From assembly GCF_007995215.1 (NCBI RefSeq), contig NZ_VCDK01000005.1, forward strand, positions 186,001 to 250,000: 64,000 bases of DNA, given 5' to 3'. Position numbers and translations under genes: made by a program. Numbering within the stretch: the first letter of the stretch is position 1; each line of letters begins with the position of its first letter. The notes beneath the pieces are model-generated. The model saw nothing but the letters and a program-made list of their open reading frames with translations. It ran no database searches and was not told the origin of the DNA. Shown in pieces: positions 34,132 to 44,263 of this stretch. Origin of the DNA: Shimia ponticola. GTDB taxonomy: Bacteria; Pseudomonadota; Alphaproteobacteria; Rhodobacterales; Rhodobacteraceae.

Positions 34132-37100
34132 TTAAACCTGCTCAGGCACCAGGATTTCACGCTTGCCGACGTGGTTTGCCGCGCTGACGACGCCTTCGTC
34201 TTCCATCTGCTCAACAAGACGCGCGGCCTTGTTGTAGCCGATCGCCAGTTTGCGCTGGATGTAGGAGGTCGAGCATTTGCGGTCCTTCAGGACAATCGCG
34301 ACCGCCTGATCATACAGCGCATCTTCTCCGTTGGTGTTGCCGCCAAGGCCAAGCACCGCATCGATGTCGCTTTCCTTGTCCTCTGCAGGACCGTCCAGCA
34401 CACCGCCGACATAATCGGGCGGACCGTAGGCCTTGAGGTAGTTGACGATCTCTTCAACCTCTTCATCCGAACAGAACGGGCCATGCACTCGAGTGATTTT
34501 CGCGCCGCCTGCCATGTAGAGCATGTCGCCCATACCCAGCAGTTGCTCGGCACCCATTTCACCAAGGATCGTGCGGCTGTCGACCTTGGACGTCACCTGG
34601 AACGAAATCCGAGTGGGGAAGTTCGCCTTGATCGTACCGGTGATGACGTCGACCGAAGGACGTTGTGTCGCCATGATCAGGTGGATACCCGAGGCCCGTG
34701 CCATCTGGGCCAGACGCTGAATGCAGGCTTCGATCTCTTTACCGGCAACCATCATCAGGTCGGCCATCTCGTCGACGACCACAACGATGTAAGGGATCGT
34801 CTTGGGTGCGAATTCCTCGGTCTCGAACACGGGTTCGCCCGTGTCATCGTCAAAGCCGGTCTGGACTGTCCGCGTGAACATCTCATCCTTGGACAACGCG
34901 TCGCGCACGCGGCCGTTGTAGCCTTCGATATTGCGAACGCCCATCTTGGACATCTTGCGATAGCGATCCTCCATCTCGCCCACGACCCATTTCAGGGCGA
35001 CGACCGCCTTTTTCGGGTCAGTCACAACAGGCGAAAGCAGGTGCGGGATGCCGTCATAGACGCTGAGTTCCAGCATCTTTGGGTCGATCATGATCAACCG
35101 GCATTCCTCTGGCGTCAGCTTGTAAAGCAGCGACAGGATCATGGTGTTGATGGCCACTGACTTACCCGAACCGGTCGTACCGGCGATCAGCAGGTGAGGC
35201 ATCTTGGCGAGGTTCGCGACGATGGGGTCGCCACCGATATCCTTGCCCAGCGCCAGCGGCAGACGCATGTTCGTGTCGCCAAAATCACGGCCAGACAGGA
35301 TTTCGCGCAGCACAACCTTTTCGCGGTTCGCATTGGGCAATTCGATACCAATGACCGAGCGTCCCGGGACCGTAGACACACGGGCGGAGAGCGCCGACAT
35401 CGACCGCGCAATGTCATCCGACAAGCCAATCACGCGAGATGCCTTCAGACCCGGCGCAGGCTCCAGCTCATACATGGTCACAACCGGACCGGGGCGAACG
35501 CTGACGATCTCGCCTTTGACACCATAGTCATCCAGCACGTTTTCCAACATGCGGGCATTTTCTTCGAGCGCCTCATCGCTAAGGTGATGGCGTTCGACGG
35601 TGTCAGGCGATGTCAGTAGCGACAGCGGCGGGTGTTCGTATTCCGGCGCGGCCACCTCTTCGAAGGCAAGCGACGGTTGCGCTTCAGCCTTGGCACGCGT
35701 CGATGGTTGAATGGCTTTCTTTGGCGGGTGCTGCACGACTTTCTTGGGCTCTGCGACCGGGATCGTCGGACGCGGTTGCGCCATTTGAGGTACGGGCGCC
35801 GCCGCCGGCATCATCGCATCAAGGTCTGTTGGCACCGCATCCAGAGCGATGGGCGAAGCCTCTGGAGCGGTATCGACTGCAAAGTCTTCGAGCACCGTTT
35901 CCTCTTCGGGTGGTGTCAGCTCAAACGGCTCTGTCGGCGGCGACAGGTTCAAGGTCAGCGGACCGGAAGACACCTGATGGACCGCTTGCGCAGCAGCCAC
36001 CGTCAGTTCAGGGGCGGCTTGGGCGGCCAAATCAGGCGCGGTTTCGGGAGCAACCTGATCAGGATGACCGCGGGTCAGGCGCGGCTCGGCACGGAAGACA
36101 GTCGAAACTGATTGCGGTGTGATCGGATCAGGACGGGACCGCCCAGCACGGCTGATGGCGTTGGCGATCTTGGATTTGATCCGGTCATCCGATGTCACAG
36201 TAACTTCACGCTCTTCCGGGATCGTGGCTTGCACAAGCTCGGGCGCCGGCATTTCGCCCGCCTCAAAATCCGGCAACGGATCGCGACGACGCAGGGACGG
36301 CATAAAGGCCCGCAACCCACGCGGTTCTTCCGTCGGAATATCATCATAGTGATAGGCTTCGTCTTCGGCCTCATAGGCTGGATCAGCCGCGTAGGTCGTG
36401 TGGTCCACATCAGGTTCGACCACGCCAGACAGCTTACTGCGAATGACGCTGGCGACACGCGCCTTTTCGGCGGCGTCAGGTGTGGCGGCAGCCTCCATGT
36501 GCTGATGCCACAATTCTTCGTCTTGTGCCTCTGCCGCGCGGCGTTCGGCACGAGCGGCTTGCAAGTTATGCGCCGCCTGCGCGCCCATCGTCGCGCCGGT
36601 TCCAAGAATACGCACAAGGAGGGCGTAGATCAGGATCAGGCCAAGAACCATCCAGCGTCCCGTCCGTGCGAGTTCGGGCCGTGTGAAGCCCAGCACAAAC
36701 AGACCCAGCGCGAGAATGGCCGCGCCCATGATCACTGAAATCAGTTTTGCACCCAGCGCAGCGGAACCGGGGACAATCTGAAGGATCATCATCAGGGCGG
36801 TGTCACCAAAAAGGCCACCCATGCCAAAGGAGTGGCTCCAGCCTGCGCCGGGGCTCAGGGTGGCGGCATAGATGGCTGCAAGCGCCAACGCGATGGGCGC
36901 AAAGATCAAACGGCCCAGCGCGCGTTCGGACCCCATATGCAGGGCAAAGCGGATACCCCATGCAGCAAGGATCACGGCAATGCCCCAAGCACCCCAGCCG
37001 ATGATCATGAATAACGGTGCAGCCAATGCGGCTCCGAAGCGGCCCATCCAGTTTTGAACCGGAGCATCGGTGGCGACCATCCAGTTTGGATCGTCGGGCG

Positions 37101-37239
37101 AATAGGACCCGACCATCATCGCCACGACCAGCGCGAGGCCCATGAGGCCAAAGCCAATCAACTCTTTCCCGCGTTTTTCCAGCGCCGCTTGCATCGCGCT
37201 GTCAAAGAGGGGGTCACGTCCTTGCGTCGGATAAGCCAT
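34132..37239 (-). CDS. ftsK: DNA translocase FtsK
   Basis: 1035 residues. N-terminal membrane domain with four to five helices (to about residue 215), a long Pro/Ala/Glu-rich linker (about 220-560), then the RecA-like motor: Walker A with K693 in AGTTGSGKS and Walker B in [14 protein letters not shown]. The C-terminal gamma winged helix ([25 protein letters not shown]) would read KOPS sites. It pumps DNA at the septum and activates XerCD for chromosome dimer resolution. Start 15 bp after the aminotransferase stop, so the two are probably co-transcribed. Confidence 0.97.
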   Translation of the reverse strand: MAYPTQGRDPLFDSAMQAALEKRGKELIGFGLMGLALVVAMMVGSYSPDDPNWMVATDAPVQNWMGRFGAALAAPLFMIIGWGAWGIAVILAAWGIRFALHMGSERALGRLIFAPIALALAAIYAATLSPGAGWSHSFGMGGLFGDTALMMILQIVPGSAALGAKLISVIMGAAILALGLFVLGFTRPELARTGRWMVLGLILIYALLVRILGTGATMGAQAAHNLQAARAERRAAEAQDEELWHQHMEAAATPDAAEKARVASVIRSKLSGVVEPDVDHTTYAADPAYEAEDEAYHYDDIPTEEPRGLRAFMPSLRRRDPLPDFEAGEMPAPELVQATIPEEREVTVTSDDRIKSKIANAISRAGRSRPDPITPQSVSTVFRAEPRLTRGHPDQVAPETAPDLAAQAAPELTVAAAQAVHQVSSGPLTLNLSPPTEPFELTPPEEETVLEDFAVDTAPEASPIALDAVPTDLDAMMPAAAPVPQMAQPRPTIPVAEPKKVVQHPPKKAIQPSTRAKAEAQPSLAFEEVAAPEYEHPPLSLLTSPDTVERHHLSDEALEENARMLENVLDDYGVKGEIVSVRPGPVVTMYELEPAPGLKASRVIGLSDDIARSMSALSARVSTVPGRSVIGIELPNANREKVVLREILSGRDFGDTNMRLPLALGKDIGGDPIVANLAKMPHLLIAGTTGSGKSVAINTMILSLLYKLTPEECRLIMIDPKMLELSVYDGIPHLLSPVVTDPKKAVVALKWVVGEMEDRYRKMSKMGVRNIEGYNGRVRDALSKDEMFTRTVQTGFDDDTGEPVFETEEFAPKTIPYIVVVVDEMADLMMVAGKEIEACIQRLAQMARASGIHLIMATQRPSVDVITGTIKANFPTRISFQVTSKVDSRTILGEMGAEQLLGMGDMLYMAGGAKITRVHGPFCSDEEVEEIVNYLKAYGPPDYVGGVLDGPAEDKESDIDAVLGLGGNTNGEDALYDQAVAIVLKDRKCSTSYIQRKLAIGYNKAARLVEQMEDEGVVSAANHVGKREILVPEQV

Positions 37240-37254
37240 TGCCGCCTGCCTCGC

Positions 37255-38460
37255 TTATTGCTGCAGATGATCGCGGATCCTTGTCAGACCCTTCGTCATC
37301 TCGTCTATTGGGGCGACCAAGGCCACCCGGATGTAGTTTTGTCCGGGGTTTGTCCCCGCGACTGTTCTGCTCAGATACGCGCCCGGAAGGGTGCGCACGC
37401 CAGCCTCACGCCAGAGGCGGAGGGCCGTGGCTTCGCCGTCACCGCCAAAACGGTCGACAGGTAGCCACAGGAAAAATCCGGCTTCGGGACTTTCGTAGCC
37501 ATCAAACCCGGCAAAAATGTGGTCAGCTTGAACAAATTTGGCAGAATATTGTTCGCGATTGGCAATGACGTGCTCTTCATCATTCCAAACGGCGGCGCTC
37601 ACCGCCTGAATAGGATTAGGAAGAGGGGCGCCTGCGGTCGCGCGCAACCGCTTGATTTCGCCTATGGATTTCGGACCACCCGCCACGAAACCTGACCGCA
37701 GTCCGGGCAGGTTCGAGCGCTTGGAGAGCGAGTGAAATATCGTCACCCGCTCTGGATCGGCGCCGAATTTCGCGGCCATTTCAAGACCACCGGGCGGAGG
37801 AGTGTCGCGGTAAATCTCGGAATAGCATTCATCGCTGAAAATGCGGAAATCATGCTTCTCAGCCAACGCCAAAAGCTCTTTCCAGTATGCCTCATCAGCA
37901 ACCCGCCCCTGCGGATTGGCCGGCGAACACACATAGGCGATGGCGGTGCGGTTCAAGACGTCGGCTGGCAGGCTGGCAAAATCCGGAAGATGGCCCGTGT
38001 CGCGCGTCGCTGGAACGTAAACCGGTTCAGCATTCACAGCGAGTGCGGCAACACCGTAGACCGGGTAAAACGGGTTCGGCAGTAGGATCGCCGGATGGTC
38101 CCCGTTCTTGGTATCAGGCGACAACGCAAGCGCCGCGCCAAACAAACCTTCGCGCGTGCCGTTCAAAGCCATGATCTGCGTATCGGGGTCCGTGTCGACA
38201 CCGTAGCGGCGTGAAATCCACGCGCTGATGGCTTCGCGCAGTTCCGGCAATCCATTGTTGTCTGGGTACTTACCCCAGCCGGATTGTACCTGCCCCAACA
38301 TATCAGGCAGCCAGTCCGGAAACGGATGTTTAGGCTCACCGATGGTCATGTTGACAGGAACCGCATGCCCGGCAGGGTACGGATCCAGCAACGCACGCAG
38401 GCGGGGCCAGGTGGGGTCCGGGGACGGCTTAAACCGCGCCGGGGTGAACTCGGACGTCAT
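37255..38460 (-). CDS. PLP-dependent aminotransferase (class I/II; possible DapC)
   Basis: 401 residues of fold-type I aminotransferase. The PLP lysine is K247 in HSLSKRSNLPGLRSGF. Other blocks are YPDNNGLPELREAI, YVCSPANPQGRVAD and FSDECYSEIYRD. The pattern with NPQGRVAD and SLSKRSNLPGLR is typical of the succinyldiaminopimelate aminotransferase-like group next to ftsK in Rhodobacterales, so DapC (lysine and peptidoglycan precursor synthesis) is a reasonable guess but not proven. It is first in a probable aminotransferase-ftsK transcript. Confidence 0.88.
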   Translation of the reverse strand: MTSEFTPARFKPSPDPTWPRLRALLDPYPAGHAVPVNMTIGEPKHPFPDWLPDMLGQVQSGWGKYPDNNGLPELREAISAWISRRYGVDTDPDTQIMALNGTREGLFGAALALSPDTKNGDHPAILLPNPFYPVYGVAALAVNAEPVYVPATRDTGHLPDFASLPADVLNRTAIAYVCSPANPQGRVADEAYWKELLALAEKHDFRIFSDECYSEIYRDTPPPGGLEMAAKFGADPERVTIFHSLSKRSNLPGLRSGFVAGGPKSIGEIKRLRATAGAPLPNPIQAVSAAVWNDEEHVIANREQYSAKFVQADHIFAGFDGYESPEAGFFLWLPVDRFGGDGEATALRLWREAGVRTLPGAYLSRTVAGTNPGQNYIRVALVAPIDEMTKGLTRIRDHLQQ

Positions 38461-38551
38461 GGTGACTGCTCATACTGCCTCTGGGTGGGGTCTTTTGCCC
38501 CTTTGGCAGCACACTAGCGCGGGCAGGACTCTGCCGTCCAGCCTGTTGTTC

Positions 38552-38746
38552 CTATTCGTCTTCCCACCGTTGCATATCGCGCGCAGCAAACCAGTGCGCG
38601 AGAAGCGTCGGAACACCACGCTCGGTGGTCAGAATATCGTGGATGAAAAGCGGCGGTGTCTTACGAAGGCGAGGCGGATTGGTGGTCTCACGCGGCTCTT
38701 TCGTCGTGGAAGCGGTGGAAAATCCAAAGGTGTCCGTGCTGCTCAT
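38552..38746 (-). CDS. Small hypothetical protein translationally coupled to rsmD
   Basis: 64 residues. Its ATG (38746) overlaps the rsmD stop as ATGA, which is the main argument that it is real. Composition: Ser/Thr-rich start, a Pro-rich middle (NPPRLRKTPPLFIHDIL) and a C-terminus ending AARDMQRWEDE. No family recognised, no membrane segment. It may be the last gene of the oxidoreductase-rsmD operon. Function unknown. Confidence 0.6.
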   Translation of the reverse strand: MSSTDTFGFSTASTTKEPRETTNPPRLRKTPPLFIHDILTTERGVPTLLAHWFAARDMQRWEDE

Positions 38747-39291
38747 GTCGCTGGCTCCAACAGGGTCACATGCGTGTCACCATAGCGCTTGTGCGTCAGC
38801 GTGGCGAATCCGGGCGCGGATTGTGGGCTGCTTTCCTCCCACACGATCAGGGCGTCGGGTGCGATCCAGCCCGCCTTTGTGGCGGAGGCAAGAGCGGCTT
38901 CACCAAGGGATTTACCGTAGGGCGGATCAAGAAAGACGACATCAGCAGGCGCATCGGCGGGCGGAAGATGCTTGGTGTCTGAGGCGATCAATTGGGTCTG
39001 ATCAGCTACGTCCAGCCGTTTGATGTTGTCCCGGATCAATCGCTGCGCCACCCGTCCGCTATCAACAAAGGTGCAGTGCTCAGCGCCGCGCGACAGCGCT
39101 TCCAGACCCAGCGCACCTGTTCCTGCGAACAGGTCGAGAATGCGCAGGCCATCGAAGTCGACGCGGTGCGTGAGCATGGAAAACAGGCTTTCGCGGACGC
39201 GGTCCGAAGTCGGGCGCAAATGAGCACCGGGATCGCCTTTGCCCAAGGACGCAAGCGGCCTGCCCCGGAATGCGCCCGCGATGATCCTCAT
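38743..39291 (-). CDS. rsmD: 16S rRNA (guanine(966)-N(2))-methyltransferase RsmD
   Basis: 182 residues. MRIIAGAFRGRPL at the start, the SAM-binding motif LDLFAGTGALGLEALSRGA and the catalytic VVFLDPPYG motif identify RsmD, which methylates G966 of 16S rRNA in the assembled 30S subunit. Its start overlaps the stop of the upstream flavoprotein (ATGA at 39288) and its stop overlaps the small downstream ORF. Confidence 0.95.
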   Translation of the reverse strand: MRIIAGAFRGRPLASLGKGDPGAHLRPTSDRVRESLFSMLTHRVDFDGLRILDLFAGTGALGLEALSRGAEHCTFVDSGRVAQRLIRDNIKRLDVADQTQLIASDTKHLPPADAPADVVFLDPPYGKSLGEAALASATKAGWIAPDALIVWEESSPQSAPGFATLTHKRYGDTHVTLLEPAT

Positions 39292-40493
39292 GCGCGGAGC
39301 AGGGCTTTCATATCGGTGTCCGGATTTGCGATGACATCTGGCGCGGGGCTTTTACCCGCTTCGATCAAGCGTTTGCCGATCATATAGCCGCGCGGATCGT
39401 TCATCGCGTCCACGGCCAAGAGCGTCTCGCCCGCGTAATACCAATGCGACTGCGCGCCACCGTCCTTGCGGGTGATGATCCGGTCGTAACCGGTGTTCAG
39501 ACCGGCGATCTGCAGCTTGATGTCGTACTGGTCTGACCAGAACCACGGCTTGGCCACATAGTCCTCAGACCCGCCCAGCATGTTGGCGGCAACGACTTCG
39601 GCCTGATCTATGGCATTCGGTACGCTTTCCAGCCGGATACGATTGCCGCGATAGGGGAAAGACGCGCAATCCCCCGCAGCCCAGATCGACGGATCGGAGG
39701 TTCGGCCATGGGCGTCAGTCTTGATCCCGTTCTCCAAGGTCAGGCCTGCCATCTCTGCAAGTCCGGTTGCAGGCGCAATGCCGACTCCGACGATGGCGAA
39801 ATCAATGTCGAGTGTCTCCGCATTGCTGAGCACCGCGCCGGTCACGCGGTCATGACCGGTCAGACGCTCAAGACCGACGCCTTCGAGAATTTTCACACCA
39901 TGGTCGGTATGCAGATCGCGGAAGAAGTCAGAGGTTTCCGGGCAAGCCACGCGCTGCAAAATGCGGTCAGCCATTTCAACGAGCGTGACCTGCAGACCCT
40001 TTGATGCCGCGACAGCGGCGGCTTCAAGCCCGATATACCCGCCGCCGATGATCAGGACATGTCCACCCGCCTCGAACGCTGCAGACATTGCATCAACATC
40101 GGCAAGGGTGCGGACCGGGAAAACGCCACCAAGGTCGCCGCCAATCGCAGCGGGCAGCACGCGCGGTGTCGACCCTGTGGTCAATGCAAGTTGATCGTAG
40201 CTGAGAGTCTCCTCGCCGAGGCCGATTGTCTTGGCCGAGGCGTCGATACTCGTAACCGTGGTGCCCAATCGCAAGTCGATATTCTGATCCGCGTAAAAGC
40301 TCTCCGGGCGCAAATAGAGCCGCTCAAGCTCCATTTCGCCAAGCAGATACTTCTTGGATAGCGGCGGACGCTGATAGGGCGGCGCAGTTTCTTCACCGAT
40401 CAAGGTGACCTTCCCGTCAAACCCAAGTGCGCGCAGTTTTGCGGTCAGCGACGATCCGGCCTGCCCGGCTCCGATCACAACGATATGGGACAT
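39288..40493 (-). CDS. FAD-dependent ferredoxin/rubredoxin reductase-like oxidoreductase
   Basis: 401 residues. Two dinucleotide folds: VVIGAGQAGSSLTAKLR at the N-terminus for FAD and VLIIGGGYIGLEAAA at about 147 for NAD(P)H. It also has YQRPPLSKKYLLGE and WAAGDCASF, characteristic of class I ferredoxin reductases that serve Rieske-type oxygenases, rubredoxins or P450s. No ferredoxin or oxygenase gene is adjacent, so the partner is unknown. Divergent from the peroxiredoxin gene across 90 bp; coupled to rsmD. Confidence 0.9.
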   Translation of the reverse strand: MSHIVVIGAGQAGSSLTAKLRALGFDGKVTLIGEETAPPYQRPPLSKKYLLGEMELERLYLRPESFYADQNIDLRLGTTVTSIDASAKTIGLGEETLSYDQLALTTGSTPRVLPAAIGGDLGGVFPVRTLADVDAMSAAFEAGGHVLIIGGGYIGLEAAAVAASKGLQVTLVEMADRILQRVACPETSDFFRDLHTDHGVKILEGVGLERLTGHDRVTGAVLSNAETLDIDFAIVGVGIAPATGLAEMAGLTLENGIKTDAHGRTSDPSIWAAGDCASFPYRGNRIRLESVPNAIDQAEVVAANMLGGSEDYVAKPWFWSDQYDIKLQIAGLNTGYDRIITRKDGGAQSHWYYAGETLLAVDAMNDPRGYMIGKRLIEAGKSPAPDVIANPDTDMKALLRA

Positions 40494-40583
40494 GAGCTGC
40501 TCCTTCGTGGGACCTGCTGGTCCTTTTCACAGCGGACCCTATAAATCAGGGAAACCCTGCGCAATCACGAGAAGGACGCAATA

Positions 40584-41075
40584 ATGACCATTTCCGTCGG
40601 AGAGACCCTCCCAGAGGCCACACTGACCCGTATCGGCGCAGAGGGACCGGAGCAGGTGGCGCTGGCTGACCTGACGAAAGATCGTAAGGTCGTCGTCTTT
40701 GCGGTGCCGGGTGCGTACACGCCAACCTGTCACTCGGCGCATGTGCCTTCGTTTATCCGTACCAAGGACCAGTTCGACGCCAAAGGTGTGGACGAGATCA
40801 TCTGCGTGAGCGTCAACGATCCCTTTGTCATGAAGGCATGGGGCGCGGACACCGGTGCAGCAGAAGCAGGGATCACCATGCTGGCCGACGCAGAAAGCGC
40901 ATTTACAACCGCCATTGGCATGAACTTTGACGCGCCGCCAGTTGGCCTGATGGCGCGGTCCAAGCGCTATGCGATGCTTGTTGAAAACGGCGAAGTGAAA
41001 GTGCTGAACGCTGAGGCGTCACCCGGTGAATGTGAAGTGTCGGCGGGCGAAGGCCTTCTGGCGGATATGGGTTAA
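40584..41075 (+). CDS. Peroxiredoxin (Prx5 type)
   Basis: 163 residues. Peroxidatic C49 lies in FAVPGAYTPTCHSAHVP, the Prx5 signature (PxxxTxxC). C150 in ASPGECEVSAGEGLL is placed to act as resolving cysteine, and C74 is a third. It reduces hydrogen peroxide and alkyl hydroperoxides with thiol donors. A start codon with AGAAGGA about 8-10 bases upstream supports 40584. Ends 20 bp before a hairpin (41096-41120) and is convergent with mscS. Confidence 0.92.
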   Translation: MTISVGETLPEATLTRIGAEGPEQVALADLTKDRKVVVFAVPGAYTPTCHSAHVPSFIRTKDQFDAKGVDEIICVSVNDPFVMKAWGADTGAAEAGITMLADAESAFTTAIGMNFDAPPVGLMARSKRYAMLVENGEVKVLNAEASPGECEVSAGEGLLADMG

Positions 41076-41095
41076 ACCGCACATTCAAACAGTTC

Positions 41096-41120
41096 GTCGG
41101 GCCACCATGAGCGGCCCGAC
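41096..41120. terminator. Bidirectional hairpin between peroxiredoxin and mechanosensitive channel genes
   Basis: GTCGGGCC (41096-41103), nine-base loop, GGCCCGAC (41113-41120): perfect 8-bp stem between convergent genes. No strong T-run on either side, so termination is inferred from position. Confidence 0.5.
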
Positions 41121-41146
41121 AATCCTGAGACTTGTCGTCAATTGAA

Positions 41147-41995
41147 TTAGGCCTCTTCCCGAACAATCGTGCGTGTCGGGAATGGGATATCCACACCGCC
41201 TTCATCCAACGCCTCTTTCACTGCCCGTTTGATGTCGGCCTGATACCCAAAATAGTCTTCGGACTTGCACCAGACCCGCACCAGGAAGTCGACCGAACTG
41301 TCGCCCAGATTGTTGACCTTGATGAACGGTTCGGGATCGGCAAGCGATCGGCGGTCTTCCATGATGGTGTCGCGGATGATCCGCTCTGCCGTGGCAAGAT
41401 TTGCGCCGTAGCCGACACCAAACGTCCATTCCGCGCGCCGGCGGTCGTAGATCGAATAGTTGGTGATCGTGTTCCCCCAGACCTCGGAATTCGGGACGAT
41501 GATCTGAACGTTCCCGAGCGACGCCAGCTCTGTGTAGTTCAGGGTGATCGACTTTACGGTACCCATTTTACCGTTCACTTCGACGAAATCGCCCTGCTTG
41601 ATCGGGCGAAAAAAGATGATCATCACGCCTGCGGCTATGTTTGACAGAGTGCCCTGCAACGCCAGGCCGATGGCAAGGCCCGCCGCACCAATGACAGCCA
41701 CCACCGAGGTCGTTTGCACACCGAAAGTGTTCAGAACAAACAGGAACGCAAAGGCGATAACCGCGTAACGTGCGATGCTGCCAAGGAAATCAAAGAGCGT
41801 GTCATCCAGCGTTTCATAGCTCTGACCGATCTTGCGGATGCGCCGTCCCACCCAACCGGCAACGACAAAACCGACCAACAGGATCGCAGCGGCGGCAAGC
41901 ACCGATCCAACGATTGTGGCCAGAAATTCAATGGTCAACACATCGGCAAGCGTCGTGTCTTCGTAGATGGTCGTGTTCAGCAGGTCGTTTAGCAT
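41147..41995 (-). CDS. Small-conductance mechanosensitive channel (MscS family)
   Basis: 282 residues. Three N-terminal hydrophobic helices (about 25-55, 60-85, 95-125), the pore helix region with the Ala/Gly pattern AVIGAAGLAIGLALQGTLSNIAAG, and FRPIKQGDFVEVNGKMGTV of the beta domain, as in E. coli MscS. It releases solutes on hypo-osmotic shock. The C-terminus FPTRTIVREEA is short. Monocistronic. Confidence 0.93.
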   Translation of the reverse strand: MLNDLLNTTIYEDTTLADVLTIEFLATIVGSVLAAAAILLVGFVVAGWVGRRIRKIGQSYETLDDTLFDFLGSIARYAVIAFAFLFVLNTFGVQTTSVVAVIGAAGLAIGLALQGTLSNIAAGVMIIFFRPIKQGDFVEVNGKMGTVKSITLNYTELASLGNVQIIVPNSEVWGNTITNYSIYDRRRAEWTFGVGYGANLATAERIIRDTIMEDRRSLADPEPFIKVNNLGDSSVDFLVRVWCKSEDYFGYQADIKRAVKEALDEGGVDIPFPTRTIVREEA

Positions 41996-42169
41996 TTTGG
42001 TCTTTGTATCCTTGAAATCTTGGTGGCCTTAACGCACCACGGCTGGGCCTGTTCCATGGGTGCTCTGCGGGGTCCGCCGCGATATTGTATCAACCGGCCA
42101 GCGCGGGCTTGCGCCACGCACTTCGTGTTCGCAATGGTTCGGGAAACCTCGCCAACCTGACCCTTTGCC

Positions 42170-42799
42170 ATGCATCCGAACCCAATCTTTCGCAAAACCG
42201 AGAATGATCACTCGATTGCCTTTGTCCGAGCGCGGAGCTTTGGTGTGTTGTCGATCAATGCAGAGAACGGGCCGCTGATCTCTCATGTGCCGTTCCTGTT
42301 GTCCGACGACACTCAAACCGTTGACCTGCATCTGGTCCGGTCCAACCCGATTGCGCGCGCGCTTCCTGCGCAGGCGGTCATCGCCGTTCAGGGACCCGAC
42401 AGCTACATTTCGCCCGACTGGTACGGGGTCGATGATCAGGTGCCGACTTGGAACTACGTCGCCGTTCACCTGCGCGGGCAGTTGGAGCTACGCCCGCAAG
42501 AGGAATTGCATGCCCTGCTGGATCGACAGTCAGCCCATTTCGAAACGCAACTATCGCCGAAAAAGCCCTGGACCTCGGACAAGATGTCGGAAGGTGTGAT
42601 GGAGCGCATGATGCGCGCCATTGTTCCGGTGCGTCTGCATGTGACCGAGATGCACAGCACATGGAAGCTGAACCAGAACAAGACCGACGATGCCCGCTTA
42701 CGCGCCGCCGAACATGTTTCCACGTTTGGGATCGGAACAGACCTTGGTCAATTGTCAGACTGGATGGCGTCACCGCCTGATCAGGGGATGTCGGGGTGA
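42170..42799 (+). CDS. PaiB-like FMN-binding protein
   Basis: 209 residues. MHPNPIFRKTENDHSIAFVRARSFG at the N-terminus, ISHVPFLL, VQGPDSYISPDWYG and the C-terminal MHSTWKLNQNKTDDAR are typical of the PaiB family, a flavin-reductase-like split barrel annotated as an FMN-binding negative transcriptional regulator. Regulatory function in Bacillus concerns sporulation and protease genes; in this lineage the role is unknown. First of four same-strand genes to 44263. Confidence 0.88.
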   Translation: MHPNPIFRKTENDHSIAFVRARSFGVLSINAENGPLISHVPFLLSDDTQTVDLHLVRSNPIARALPAQAVIAVQGPDSYISPDWYGVDDQVPTWNYVAVHLRGQLELRPQEELHALLDRQSAHFETQLSPKKPWTSDKMSEGVMERMMRAIVPVRLHVTEMHSTWKLNQNKTDDARLRAAEHVSTFGIGTDLGQLSDWMASPPDQGMSG

Positions 42800-42844
42800 A
42801 ATTTCGTCCGGCATCGCCTATCTTGAGTGTCGGGAGGACATGAC

Positions 42845-43123
42845 ATGGCTGGACCTTTGACACCGCTTGCGGGGATCGCGCTGCGCTATGGCGCCGTCGC
42901 AGTTGCCACTTATGCCGCCACCCGCACCATTCCGAAACTTCGCCGAAATCAGGACACGGAAGACGCGCTGGATACGGTTGAAGAAGGCCTCGAAATGCGG
43001 CGTGACGGTGAACAGATCAACGCTACCGGACGCTTTCGTCGGGTGATCCGCGTGGGACAAAGCGGGCCAGGTGTTGAGATTGATGCAACCGCGCTGACGC
43101 GCATTCGTATTCGCAGGATCTGA
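42845..43123 (+). CDS. Small hypothetical protein
   Basis: 92 residues from the ATG at 42845, with GGAGG seven bases upstream. An N-terminal apolar stretch (ALRYGAVAVATYAATRTI) could be membrane-associated. The middle is acidic (DTEDALDTVEEGLEMRRDGE) and the C-terminus basic (RIRIRRI). No family recognised. Its stop overlaps the GST start (TGATG), which supports it as a real gene of this operon. Confidence 0.7.
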   Translation: MAGPLTPLAGIALRYGAVAVATYAATRTIPKLRRNQDTEDALDTVEEGLEMRRDGEQINATGRFRRVIRVGQSGPGVEIDATALTRIRIRRI

Positions 43124-43728
43124 TGGAACTCATTTTCTCTCCCACGTCGCCTTATGTGCGTAAGGTTCTGGTCGCCGCGCACGAGCTTGAGATCGTCGAC
43201 CAGATCAAGATGACACAGGTTACCACGACGGCATTCGAAACAGACAGCCGCTTGGCCTCGGTCAATCCTTTGGGAAAGATACCAACCCTGCTGCGCGACG
43301 ATGGGCCTGCTCTTTATGACAGTCGGGTGATCATGCGGTACCTGAACGAGCGGGCAGACGGCGCGCTCTATCCAGAAGGGCGGCTTTGGGATGTCCTGAC
43401 GTTAGAGGCGACAGCGCACGGTATTTCAGACGCGACCGTGTCGATGTCCTATGAGATGCGGCTCAGGCCAGAAAACGAACAATCCCCGTCATGGATCGAG
43501 GCGCAGTGGGAAAAGGCCGCGCGGGCGCTCGACGTTGTCGAGGCGCGCTGGATGTCCCATCTCTTTGGCCCTCTGGATGCTGGGCATATCGGGATGGGTG
43601 TTGTGCTGAGCTACATTGATCTGCGCCATGACGTCCGCAAATGGCGGGACACACGCCCAGCACTGGCCGCTTGGCACGCGAAATTCTCAGAGCGCGTATC
43701 CATGACCACAACGCGGATCGATGGCTGA
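43123..43728 (+). CDS. Glutathione S-transferase family protein
   Basis: 201 residues. Thioredoxin-like N-terminal domain (MELIFSPTSPYVRKVLVAAHE, with the NPLGKIPTLL and DSRVIMRYLNE glutathione-binding turns) and an all-helical C-terminal domain. It conjugates or transfers glutathione; the serine in SPTSPYVRK is the likely catalytic residue. Coupled to the small gene upstream and overlapping the GNAT gene by eight bases. Confidence 0.9.
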   Translation: MELIFSPTSPYVRKVLVAAHELEIVDQIKMTQVTTTAFETDSRLASVNPLGKIPTLLRDDGPALYDSRVIMRYLNERADGALYPEGRLWDVLTLEATAHGISDATVSMSYEMRLRPENEQSPSWIEAQWEKAARALDVVEARWMSHLFGPLDAGHIGMGVVLSYIDLRHDVRKWRDTRPALAAWHAKFSERVSMTTTRIDG

Positions 43729-44263
43729 CTTTGATATCCAACCGGTTCTGCATGGCGACCGATTAACCCTCGAACCGCTGAGAGGGGATCATCGGGAGGC
43801 GCTGTATCGCGCTGCGAACGAGCCAAGCATCTGGGCACAGCATCCTGCATGGACGCGACATGAGCGCGTCGTCTTCGATCCCTACTTTGACTTCCTATTG
43901 AAGGTAGGTGGCACACTGGTGGTGATAGATCGGGATGCAGAACGCGTCATCGGATGCTCTCGATATTACTCTGTACCCGACCATCCGGAAGAGTGGGCGA
44001 TTGGGTACACGTTCCTCCACACCGACTATTGGGGTGGAAGCTGGAACCGAGAATTGAAGGCGCTGATGGTTGAGCACGCCTTTGTCGGTGTGGACCGCAT
44101 CTGGTTCCATATCGCGCCGGACAATATCAGGTCGCAGATTGCGACCATACGGTTAGGCGCGGTGTTCGAATATGACGCAAATCTAGATTTGGGTGCCGGA
44201 CCGACACCCACGAAATGCTACACACTCACACCGTCTGGTTGGAGCGCCGCGATCAGAAGTTGA
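43721..44263 (+). CDS. GNAT family N-acetyltransferase (RimJ-like)
   Basis: 180 residues. LEPLRGDHREALYRAA at the N-terminus and IGYTFLHTDYWGGSWNRELKALMVEHAF in the middle match RimJ/RimL-type acetyltransferases, with WFHIAPDNIRSQIATIRLGAV as the CoA-binding end of the fold. The substrate may be an amino-terminal residue or a small molecule. Overlaps the GST gene at its start and, tail to tail, the outer-membrane gene by 11 bp at its end. Confidence 0.85.
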   Translation: MADFDIQPVLHGDRLTLEPLRGDHREALYRAANEPSIWAQHPAWTRHERVVFDPYFDFLLKVGGTLVVIDRDAERVIGCSRYYSVPDHPEEWAIGYTFLHTDYWGGSWNRELKALMVEHAFVGVDRIWFHIAPDNIRSQIATIRLGAVFEYDANLDLGAGPTPTKCYTLTPSGWSAAIRS

